64,000 nucleotides of DNA from CAWJPY01 sp963844865 (lineage in GTDB: Bacteria > Acidobacteriota > Thermoanaerobaculia > Thermoanaerobaculales > Sulfomarinibacteraceae). The notes beneath the pieces are model-generated. The model was not told where the DNA came from. It saw nothing but the letters and a program-made list of their open reading frames with translations, and ran no database searches. Each line of letters starts with the position of its first letter. Within the stretch, counting starts at the first letter, position 1. The position numbers and the translations under genes are program-made. The DNA is taken from positions 186,001-250,000 of the forward strand of contig CAWJPY010000011.1 in assembly GCA_963844865.1 (NCBI GenBank), given 5' to 3'. Shown piece by piece: positions 52,466 to 60,392 of the stretch.

Positions 52466-54777
52466 CTAGTCCACGTAGCCGAGGGCCTCGAGCAGCTCGC
52501 GCTCGCGCCGTTCCACCGTCGTCTTCTCGGCCGCGATGGGTTTCGCCGTCCGGACCCGTTCCTCGATGAAACGCTCGAGCCCGGCGAAGAGACCGGGGCG
52601 AAGACCGGCCAGGTTGTGCTGCTCCCCGGGGTCCTGTGCGAGGTCGTAGAGCTCCTTGCGTCCGCCGGGACCGGTGATGACGGCGAATCGCGTGCTCCGT
52701 AACCCGAGGTCATGGCCCTGGCCTGCGGTCCGGGTCACGAAGAAGCGGTCGGCGGGACGCGGCGCCGTGAGGAGCAAATCGCGTCCCGCGAGATCGGGGG
52801 GGCCGGGGCGCCTGCCAGCCGGCACAACGTCGGCGTGAGGTCCGCCAGGCTGGCCAGCTGCGCCTCGTCCGCCTCGACGGGTCCCACGGCCGGCGGCAAC
52901 CGGAGGATGAAGGGCACGTGCAGCATCTCGTCGTACAGTGTGGAGTTGTGGCCCATCCGGCCGTGCTCGAAGAAGGCGTCGCCGTGGTCCGCGGTAAGGA
53001 GGACCACGGTGTCCCGCCAGCGCGGGGACTCGCGGAGCACCGCCAAGAGCTGGGCCACCGCATCGTCGCCGCGGCGCAGGTTGCCGTCGTACAGCGCGCG
53101 GATGTGGTCCAGGTCCGCGGCGGAGGGCCGGACCAGACCGTTGTCGATGGCGCGGAGGCTGTCGACGGTGCCGTCCTGCGACCCCCGGTAGTCCGGATCC
53201 GTGAAGACGTCGAAGCGGGCGGGCGGGCTGTAGGGAGTGTGGGGGGGCACGTAGTGCACCAACAGGTGCAAGGGTCGACCGGGATCCCGGGAGCGGCGTA
53301 ACCACTGGATGACGAGCTTCGTGAGGCGGTGGGGGTCGATGGCCACCGTCGGGCTGACGCCGCGCCAGACCTCATGGTACGACTCATATCCTTGGTCGCA
53401 GCCGGTGACGCTGGAGTCGTAGGGGCTCGGCGTGAAGGCGGCCGTCTGGTACCCGACCCCGTGCAACACCTCGGCCAGGGTGCGCGCGGCTGCCGAGAGG
53501 CGATCGCCGCGGACGAGCACGCCGTGCTGGAGGAATGAAAGGCCGGTGAGCATGGTCGGCACCGAGGTCAGGGTGTACGGCGCGAGCGCGTAGACCTGCT
53601 CGAAGCGCAGCGAGCTGCGGGCGAGGCGATCGATGTTGGGAGTGGTGTCTCGGGAGTAGCCGTAGCATCCGAAGTGGTCGGCGCGGGCGGCGTCGAGGAT
53701 CAGCACCACGATGTCGGGCTGGGCGCTCGGGGGCGTGGAGGGGGCCGCGTCGCGCTCCACCGTCGGCGGGGGTCCCAGGACGAGACGGGGGTGGCCCAGC
53801 TCCAACGGGGACGTCCCGGAGGCCAGCTCGGCGGCGATCTCGAGCACCACGTCCCGCCCCCGCCAACGGTCGAGAGGGACGGCGTGCGTCGCCCCGTCCG
53901 GTACGGCGTCCAACAACACCTGCCGGGTTCCGTCCAGCTCTGTCAGGGTGATCGTGACCCGTCCACCCTCCTGCGGCCGACCGCCGCCGACAGCCAGGGC
54001 GAGGGCCCGGGCGCTCCTCGGCACGCGGCCGGAAAGCACCAGCTCGGCGGAGCGGTCGAACCGGATCAGGTCGTGGGCGTTGTCGAACCGGACGCTGGAC
54101 GGCGGCGGGCCTGCGGACCCCTTCGTCATCACGCGCCTCACGCGCCCCAGGAGGCCGTCGCCGGACGTCGGTGCGGTGCGTACCGCCATCCAGTCGAAGG
54201 AGACGCCGAGGGGACGCTCGTCGGGGTTGATCCCCAGGCTTGCGGGAGAGGCCACGAAGCTGTAGGCGAATGACAGCGTGTTGACGCCGGGACGTTGGAG
54301 CCTCTCGGGGATGTCCACCGCCAGGGTGGCGGTCCGTGGTGGGACCGTGATCGTTCCGCAGGACGTCTGGTTCCAGGACACGGTCACGCGCTGGGTGTGG
54401 TTTCGGCTCGGGTCGCGCAGGCTCTTGGCACGCAGGAAGAGCGTGCGGGGACGGGGGGTATCGAGGGTCACCGAGACGGTGGAGGTCGCTCCGAGAGACC
54501 ATCGTCCCGCCCCTTCGCTGCTCGCCCACCCGTCCTCGAGCTGGATCCAGGAGGAGCTGTGCTGCACAGGGCCCTCCCGCGCCGGCGCGGAGCCCGGACG
54601 CAGCTCGAGGGTCAGATCCTGGTCCACCACCCTCATGTTTCGAACCAGGGAAAGGAGCGGGATGGAGCCGGCGTTCGCTCGCGACGCGTCGTGGCGGCCA
54701 CACCCTGCAGGGAGTGCCAGGGTGAGCAGGCAGGCGAGCGCGGCAAGGGGAGCTCGGCGGAAAGGGCGGAGCCTCAT
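52466..54777 (-). CDS. Second sulfatase-fold lipoprotein, no modifiable Cys, LGY tail; frameshift in a seven-G run
   Basis: About 770 residues after joining frames. The signal peptide ends LPAGC (Cys 26). The N-terminal 350 residues are beta-rich, apparently two jelly-roll-like units. The sulfatase domain begins VVLILDAARADHFGCYGYS, and the Cys position reads YTLTSVPTMLTG (Thr 402/404), so this is not a formylglycine sulfatase. Metal motif LLTADHGDAFFEHG is intact. The frame breaks at a run of seven G (52796-52802); one base more or less restores DLAGRDLLLTA and the end ELLEALGYVD. TATACT lies nine bases before the ATG. It is a paralogue in tandem with the 49851 gene, with little overall similarity outside the core. 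Confidence 0.82.
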
Positions 54778-54786
54778 CGTCCGGGG

Positions 54787-54792
54787 AGTATA
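54787..54792 (-). promoter_or_regulatory. -10 hexamer TATACT with leaderless spacing
   Basis: TATACT on the minus strand ends nine bases before the ATG at 54777, with no ribosome-binding site. Confidence 0.45.
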
Positions 54793-54954
54793 TCGCGCCG
54801 GAGGAGTTCTCGAGAGGCTGCCGGGACGGGGCCGTGACCCGTCGAAGCACCACGTGGAGACGGTGCGTTGGTGCCGCCCCCGCAACCTCGTCCTCGTTGC
54901 CCCGTAGGACACCCGGTGCGGGGTATCATCTGGCGGGGCAAGGGGGGCGATCGG

Positions 54955-56526
54955 GTGGCGACGGGGGCATCGGACCATACCAACGGGGCGGCTCGGGATC
55001 CTGTGCCGCCACCGGCGCTCGGCGCCATGGCCGCCATCGGAGGCGCGACCCTCCTGCTCCACCTGGCCCTGGCCGGTCGCTACGGCTTCTTTCGGGACGA
55101 GCTCTACTTCCTGGACTGTGGAAGGCATCTCTCCTGGGGATACGTGGACCACGCACCGTTCATCGGGCTGATGGCGAAGGCGGCACTGCTGCTGGGTGGC
55201 TCCCTGCCGGTGCTGCGGAGCATCGCGGCCCTGTGGGGAGCGGCCCTCGTCGTGCTCACCATGGTCCTGGCCCGCGAGCTGGGGGGCGGCCGCTTCGCCC
55301 AGGCCCTGGCCGGGCTGGCAGCCCTGGCGACGCCCATCTATCTCGCCCTCGCCGGCCTGTTCACCATGAACGTGGTGGAGCAGGTGATCTGGGCGGCCGC
55401 CGTGCTGGTGCTGGTGCGGCTCCTGCGCACCGGGGACCAGCGCCTGTGGCTCCTGTTCGGGGCGGTCGCGGGCGTCGGCCTGATGAACAAGCACTCTACC
55501 GCGTTCTTCGGCGTCGCGGTGGTGGTCGCGCTCCTGCTCAGCCGTTCTCGCCGCCAGCTCCTCTCCCCCTGGGCGTGGGCCGGCGCCGGGATCGCGCTGC
55601 TCGTCTTCGCCCCGAACCTGATCTGGCAGGCGGTGCACGGATTCCCGACGCTCGAGGACCTGGAGAACGTGCGCGCCATGGGCAAGAACGTGGCTCTGCC
55701 GCCGCTCCCCTTTCTCGGTACGCAGGCGCTCATGATGCACCCGGCCCTGGCCCCCATCTGGCTGGCCGGTCTGGCCTCGCTCCTGGTGGGCCGCCTGCGC
55801 CGCTTCCGTCCGGTGGGCCTGATCTGGGTCGCGTTGCTCGTCATGTTCATGGCCATGAAGGCCAAGGACTACTACCTGGCCCCGGCCTACCCCCCGCTCA
55901 TCGCCGCCGGCGGGGTCGCGGTGGCGGCCTGGCTGGAACGCTCGAGGCTCACACGTGGCAGGACGTGGCCGAAGGCCGTGGTGGTGGCGTGGGTGGTGGC
56001 GACCGGCGCCGTGATCGCGCCCCTGGCCCTGCCGTTGCTCTCCCCGGCGGGGTACGTGGCCTACGAGCGGCGCCTCGGGTTCGCGCCGCCGAAGACGGAG
56101 GTGGCCCACGAGGGACCTCTGCCCCAGTTCCTGGGTGACCAGCTCGGCTGGCCCGAGCTGGTGGCGGAGGTGGCGGCCGTCTACCACTCGCTGCCCCCCG
56201 AGGAGCAGGTGAAGACCACGATCTTCGCCAACAACTACGGGGAGGCGGGAGCGATCAACCACCTCGGCAGAAAGCTCGGTCTCCCGCGCGCCATCAGCGG
56301 CCACCAGAGCTACTGGCTGTGGGGACCGGGAGACGCTTCAGGCGACGTGGTCATCGTCCTCCAGTCCAACCGCGAGGACCTGGAGCAGGCCTGTGCCTCG
56401 GTCGAGGAGGCGGGCCGGCACCACCATCCCTGGGGCATGGCCGAGGAGAACGGCCCCATCTGGGTGTGCCGGGGCCTGAAGATGTCCTTTCCCGAGCTGT
56501 GGCCCGAGCTCAAGCACTGGAACTGA
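54955..56526 (+). CDS. GT39-type (ArnT/PMT-like) membrane glycosyltransferase
   Basis: This is a 523-residue protein with about eleven membrane helices. After TM1, the first loop carries RDELYFLDCGRHLSWGYVDH, the acidic D/E motif expected for GT39/GT83 enzymes that use polyprenyl-phosphate sugars as donors. LMNKHSTAFFG and MKAKDYYLAPAYPPLIAAGG are further family segments. The C-terminal soluble part (about 400-523) faces the periplasm and ends in a short beta domain. Start: GTG 54955 after AGGGGGG, with TATCAT at 54924-54929. Acceptor, lipid or protein, unknown; surface glycan modification is likely. Confidence 0.85.
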   Translation: MATGASDHTNGAARDPVPPPALGAMAAIGGATLLLHLALAGRYGFFRDELYFLDCGRHLSWGYVDHAPFIGLMAKAALLLGGSLPVLRSIAALWGAALVVLTMVLARELGGGRFAQALAGLAALATPIYLALAGLFTMNVVEQVIWAAAVLVLVRLLRTGDQRLWLLFGAVAGVGLMNKHSTAFFGVAVVVALLLSRSRRQLLSPWAWAGAGIALLVFAPNLIWQAVHGFPTLEDLENVRAMGKNVALPPLPFLGTQALMMHPALAPIWLAGLASLLVGRLRRFRPVGLIWVALLVMFMAMKAKDYYLAPAYPPLIAAGGVAVAAWLERSRLTRGRTWPKAVVVAWVVATGAVIAPLALPLLSPAGYVAYERRLGFAPPKTEVAHEGPLPQFLGDQLGWPELVAEVAAVYHSLPPEEQVKTTIFANNYGEAGAINHLGRKLGLPRAISGHQSYWLWGPGDASGDVVIVLQSNREDLEQACASVEEAGRHHHPWGMAEENGPIWVCRGLKMSFPELWPELKHWN

Positions 56527-56574
56527 CCCTCGCCGCGTCCGCGTCCCCGCCCGCGCTCCGGGCAGGCGAGAGGC

Positions 56575-56759
56575 GGTGCCAGGCACCGTTTGGGAAGCGG
56601 CGCACCACCGTCTTTGAGCGCAAGACCCGGTGCCAGGCACCGTCCCGCGAGTTGGATACGCGAGAGGCACTCGCTCGGGGAGCACCAGAGAGGGTGCCAG
56701 GCACCGTCACGATCGAGCCGAGAGGGGTAGGCGCCGCATCTTCAACGGTGCCTGGCTCC
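56575..56759. repeat. REP-like cluster of GGTGCCAGGCACC palindromes
   Basis: Three exact copies of the 13-bp palindrome GGTGCCAGGCACC lie at 56575-56587, 56629-56641 and 56693-56705. A fourth in the inverse sense with one mismatch (GGTGCCTGGCTCC) is at 56747-56759. The start-to-start spacings are 54, 64 and 54 bp. Each exact copy is followed by GT. Similar units are familiar from other environmental genomes as short intergenic palindromes, possibly REP elements; a RAYT transposase is not seen here. Confidence 0.8.
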
Positions 56760-56782
56760 CACTCTGCAGGATGCAGAAATTG

Positions 56783-56810
56783 GAAAAGGCCCGGCAAGCT
56801 GCCGGGCCCG
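56783..56810 (-). terminator. Rho-independent terminator of sucCD
   Basis: Stem GGCCCGGC-AAGCT-GCCGGGCC (56788-56808). On the minus strand it is followed by TTTTCC and then another T-rich stretch. It begins about 40 bases after the sucD stop. Confidence 0.8.
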
Positions 56811-56846
56811 CGCACGAAACCCCCTCCTTCCAGGGGACCAAACGCC

Positions 56847-57731
56847 TTACTCCAGAGAGTGGGAGTCTAGCAGATTCTTCATGGTGATGCCGATCTCGGC
56901 CGGGGTCGGCGCCACGGCGACGCCGGCGTCCTTGAGGGCGGCGATCTTGTCCGCCGCCGTGCCCGCGCCGCCGGAGATGATCGCCCCGGCGTGGCCCATG
57001 CGCCGTCCGGGAGGCGCGGTCTTGCCGGCGATGAAGGCGACCACGGGCTTGGGCACGTACTCCTTGATGAACTCCGCGGCCTCCTCCTCGGCGGAGCCGC
57101 CGATCTCGCCGATCATGACGATGCCCTCGGTGTCGTAGTCCGTGGCGAAGGCTTCCAGGCAGTCGATGAAGTTGGTGCCGGGCAGGGCGTCGCCGCCGAT
57201 GCCCACGCACGTGGACTGCCCGAGGCCGAGCAGGGTGAGCTGGTAGACGGCCTCATAGGTCAGGGTGCCGGAGCGCGAGACCACGCCGATGGTGCCCGGG
57301 GTGTGGATCTGGGCCGGCATGATGCCGAGCTTGCACTGGCCGGGGCTGATGATGCCCGGGCAGTTGGGGCCGATGAGCCGCGTGGGCAGGCCCTGGAGGA
57401 TCTTCTGCACCCGGATCATGTCCCGGGCGGGGATGCCCTCGGAGATGCAGACCACCAGCTCCACCCCCGCGTCCGCCGCCTCCAGGATGGCGTCGGCGGC
57501 GAAGGCCGGCGGCACGAAGATGAGGGACGCGTTGGCGTCGGTCTCCTTCACCGCCTCCTCGACGGTGTTGAAGATCGGCACGTCGAGGGCGGACTGGCCG
57601 CCCTTGCCGGGCGTCACCCCGGCCACGATCTGGGTGCCGTACTCGATACACTTCTCGGCGTGGAACTGGCCCTCCTTGCCGGTCAGCCCCTGCACCACGA
57701 CCCTGGTCTCGGAGTCCACCCAGATGCTCAT
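56847..57731 (-). CDS. sucD: Succinyl-CoA synthetase alpha subunit
   Basis: This 294-residue TCA-cycle subunit binds CoA and carries the phosphohistidine. Seen: the N-terminal CoA-binding GLTGKEGQFHAEKCIEYGT, the IGPNCPGIISPG segment, and the active-site histidine in RRMGHAGAIISGG. It is full length. Its start overlaps the sucC stop, the usual sucC-sucD coupling. With SucC it makes ATP or GTP from succinyl-CoA, or runs in reverse. Confidence 0.97.
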   Translation of the reverse strand: MSIWVDSETRVVVQGLTGKEGQFHAEKCIEYGTQIVAGVTPGKGGQSALDVPIFNTVEEAVKETDANASLIFVPPAFAADAILEAADAGVELVVCISEGIPARDMIRVQKILQGLPTRLIGPNCPGIISPGQCKLGIMPAQIHTPGTIGVVSRSGTLTYEAVYQLTLLGLGQSTCVGIGGDALPGTNFIDCLEAFATDYDTEGIVMIGEIGGSAEEEAAEFIKEYVPKPVVAFIAGKTAPPGRRMGHAGAIISGGAGTAADKIAALKDAGVAVAPTPAEIGITMKNLLDSHSLE

Positions 57732-58894
57732 GACGCCCTCCCCACCGCGGCCACCACCTTCTCGGCGGCGTCCGCCATGCTCTCTCCGACCGTCAGGTCG
57801 ATGCCGGACTCGGACAGCACCCTGCGGCCCTCCTCCACGTTGGTGCCCTCGAGCCGCACAACCAGCGGTACGTCGAGCCCCACCTCCTTGGCCGCCGCCA
57901 CGACCCCGCGCGCCACCATGTCGCAGCGCACGATGCCGCCGAAGATGTTGACCAGGACACCCTTCACGCTGGGGTCCCTCATCAGGATCCGGAACGCCGC
58001 CGCAACCCGCTCCTGGGAGGCGTCGCCGCCCACGTCCAGGAAGTTGGCCGGCTCCGAGCCGTAGTGCTTGATGATGTCCATGGTGGCCATGGCGAGGCCG
58101 GCGCCGTTGACCATGCAGCCGATGGTGCCGTCGAGCTTGATGTAGTTGAGGTTGTACTTGGACGCCTCGACCTCGAGCTCCGCCTCCTCGTGGAGGTCGC
58201 GCATCTCGACGATGTCAGCGTGCCGGAACATGGCGCTGTCGTCGAAGCTCGCCTTGGCGTCCAGGGCGATCACCCGGCCGTCCGTGGTGGTGACGAGGGG
58301 GTTGATCTCGAACAATGACGCGTCGGTGTCCCCGTAGGCCCGCGCCAGCGCGTACATGAGCTTGAGCCCGGCCTTGAAGGCGTCGCCCTCCAGGCCGAGG
58401 CCGAAGGCGAGCTTGCGGGCCAGGTAGGCGTGGAGCCCGACGTCGGGGTCGAACCAGGCCTTCAGGATCGCCTCCGGGTTGGAGGCGGCCACCTCCTCGA
58501 TCTCCATGCCGCCGAACCTGGAGGCCATCATCACCGGGTAGCCGGCCGAGCGGTCGAGCACGATGCCCAGGTAGAGCTCACGGTCGATGGGCAGGGCCTC
58601 CTCGATGAGGACGCGCCGCACCAGCTTGCCCTCGGGGCCGGTCTGCTTGGTCACCAGCGTCATGCCCAGGATCTCGGAGGCGAGCTTCACCGCCTCGTCC
58701 GGATCGGCGGCCAGCTTGACGCCGCCGCCCTTGCCGCGCCCTCCGGCGTGGATCTGGGCCTTCACGACGACCCTGCCGCCCAGCTCCTGGGCCACCGCCC
58801 TGGCCTCAGAAGCCTCGGTGATCACCTTCCCCTTGGGCACGGCGACCCCGTAACGGGCCAGGACCTCCTTCGCCTGATACTCGTGGACCTTCAT
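57728..58894 (-). CDS. sucC: Succinyl-CoA synthetase beta subunit
   Basis: This is a 388-residue ATP-grasp subunit. It begins MKVHEYQAKEVLARYGV, the family-typical N-terminus. Further markers are VVKAQIHAGGRGKGGGVKLA (nucleotide site), FEINPLVTT and DAKASFDDSAMFRH (metal and phosphate handling), and the late NIFGGIVRCDMVARGV. The ATG has a very strong GGAGGAGG site. Followed directly by sucD, with a bidirectional-type terminator after the pair. Confidence 0.97.
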   Translation of the reverse strand: MKVHEYQAKEVLARYGVAVPKGKVITEASEARAVAQELGGRVVVKAQIHAGGRGKGGGVKLAADPDEAVKLASEILGMTLVTKQTGPEGKLVRRVLIEEALPIDRELYLGIVLDRSAGYPVMMASRFGGMEIEEVAASNPEAILKAWFDPDVGLHAYLARKLAFGLGLEGDAFKAGLKLMYALARAYGDTDASLFEINPLVTTTDGRVIALDAKASFDDSAMFRHADIVEMRDLHEEAELEVEASKYNLNYIKLDGTIGCMVNGAGLAMATMDIIKHYGSEPANFLDVGGDASQERVAAAFRILMRDPSVKGVLVNIFGGIVRCDMVARGVVAAAKEVGLDVPLVVRLEGTNVEEGRRVLSESGIDLTVGESMADAAEKVVAAVGRAS

Positions 58895-59053
58895 GTCTCC
58901 TCCTCCCGGAGTCCCCCCTGCGGCGGGTCCGGCTATTTTGCACGTTCCTTCACAAGGGGGCAAGGGCGCTTCGATCGCAGCGGGGTGGAGGAGCCGGGCG
59001 AGGACGATCACGGTACACTGCGGCCCATCGCGAGACCTTTCGGGGGCGGCGGC

Positions 59054-60370
59054 GTGTGGGACCGGAAGCTGTACAGCCTGCTGACGGACGACGACGGCGA
59101 GGTGCGGTCCTGTGAGGCCATCCCGGAGGGAGCCTGCTCGGACGTCCCGCGCAACTTCGTGCTCAACGCGGCCAACGGCTCCTGTACCAAGCTCGCCGAG
59201 CAGCTCGCCAGCCCGGGCCTGGTGCTGCCCTGGCTGCTGGACGCGGTGGGGGCCCCGGTGTTCCTGGTGGGATGGCTGGAGCCGATCCGCCAGGGCGGAT
59301 CGCTGCTGCCTCAGCTCCTGGTGTCGGCCCAGATCCGGGCGCGCCGGGTGCGCAAGTGGTTCTGGGTGGCGGCCGGGACCGTGCAGGCGTTGCTCCTGGC
59401 GCTGATGGCCGTCGCGGTGGCGGGAATGGGGGGCGCGGCGGCCGGCGTCGCCATCGTCGGCCTGTTGGCGCTCTTCAGCGCCGCCAGCGGTGTGGGCTCG
59501 GTGGCCTTCGCGGACGTCCTGGGCAAGACCGTGCCCAAGGGCAAGCGGGGCCAGCTCCTCGCGGTGCGCGCCAGCGCCGGGGGTGCGCTCACCCTGGCGG
59601 CCGGCCTGGTGGTGCGGCGGGTGGTGGGCCAGGAGGCCGGGGTCGCGGTGTACGCCGCGCTGATCGGGGCGGCGGCCGTGCTGTGGCTGGTCGGCGCCGC
59701 GTTCTTCGCGGCGATCAAGGAGACCCCGGGGGCCACCGCCGGCGCCCGCGACGCCGTGGCCGAGATCGGGAGGGGCGTCCGGGCCGTTCGCGACGAGCGC
59801 GCGTTTCGCCGCTACCTCGCTGTCCGCGGCCTGCTCCTGGCGACGGAGCTGCAGATCCCGTTCCTGGCGCTGCACGCCCGCTCCCTGGGGCTGCCGGGCG
59901 ACGCGTTGGGGGTGCTCATGATCGGCCTCGCCCTGGCCGATCTCCTGGGCAGCCCGGTGTGGGGCCGTCTCGCCGACCGGGCCTCGAGCCGGATGGTCAT
60001 GACCGCGGGCGCGGCCACCTCCGGGCTCGCGCTCGTCATCGCCCTGCTCCTCGATGTCTTCGGTGGCCCCTCCGGCGCCTGGGTGGTGGCCCCGATCTTC
60101 GTGCTGGCGGGCCTGGCCAAGGCGGGCGTCCGCCTCGGGCGCAAGACCTACCTGGTGGACGCGACCCGGGAGCGCGACCGGGCCCTGTATGTGTCGACGT
60201 CGAACACCGGCATGGGCGCCCTGGCGTTCGCCTACGGCGTCCTGGGTTTCGTTCCCCAGCTCGTGGGCATGACGATGCTGCTCCTGGTCCTGCTCGGCCT
60301 GAGCGTGCTGGGGCTGGTCGCCTCGCGGTTGCTTCCCGAGGCCGAGCGGGCGGCGTTCGGCCGCCCGTGA
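59054..60370 (+). CDS. MFS-type transporter
   Basis: This is a 438-residue protein with about twelve hydrophobic helices in two halves. It lacks the sharp sugar-porter signatures but has DVLGKTVPKGKRGQ (an MFS loop 2-3-like basic loop) and VWGRLADRASSRMVM (a second A-loop-like G-x-L-A-D-R motif). A cysteine-containing cytoplasmic N-terminus of about 45 residues precedes TM1. Start: GTG 59054 is the first standard start; a TACACT hexamer at 59014-59019 would put +1 at an in-frame ATC (59027). Substrate unknown. Divergent from sucC. Confidence 0.82.
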   Translation: MWDRKLYSLLTDDDGEVRSCEAIPEGACSDVPRNFVLNAANGSCTKLAEQLASPGLVLPWLLDAVGAPVFLVGWLEPIRQGGSLLPQLLVSAQIRARRVRKWFWVAAGTVQALLLALMAVAVAGMGGAAAGVAIVGLLALFSAASGVGSVAFADVLGKTVPKGKRGQLLAVRASAGGALTLAAGLVVRRVVGQEAGVAVYAALIGAAAVLWLVGAAFFAAIKETPGATAGARDAVAEIGRGVRAVRDERAFRRYLAVRGLLLATELQIPFLALHARSLGLPGDALGVLMIGLALADLLGSPVWGRLADRASSRMVMTAGAATSGLALVIALLLDVFGGPSGAWVVAPIFVLAGLAKAGVRLGRKTYLVDATRERDRALYVSTSNTGMGALAFAYGVLGFVPQLVGMTMLLLVLLGLSVLGLVASRLLPEAERAAFGRP

Positions 60371-60392
60371 TGCGGCGGGCCCGCAGCGCCCG

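Larger units (their letters stand above)
56527..56846. other. Intergenic region with palindromic repeats and a terminator
   Basis: These 320 bases lie between convergent genes. They hold four palindromic repeats and the sucCD terminator; I see no coding sequence that persists across a reasonable length. Confidence 0.6.
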
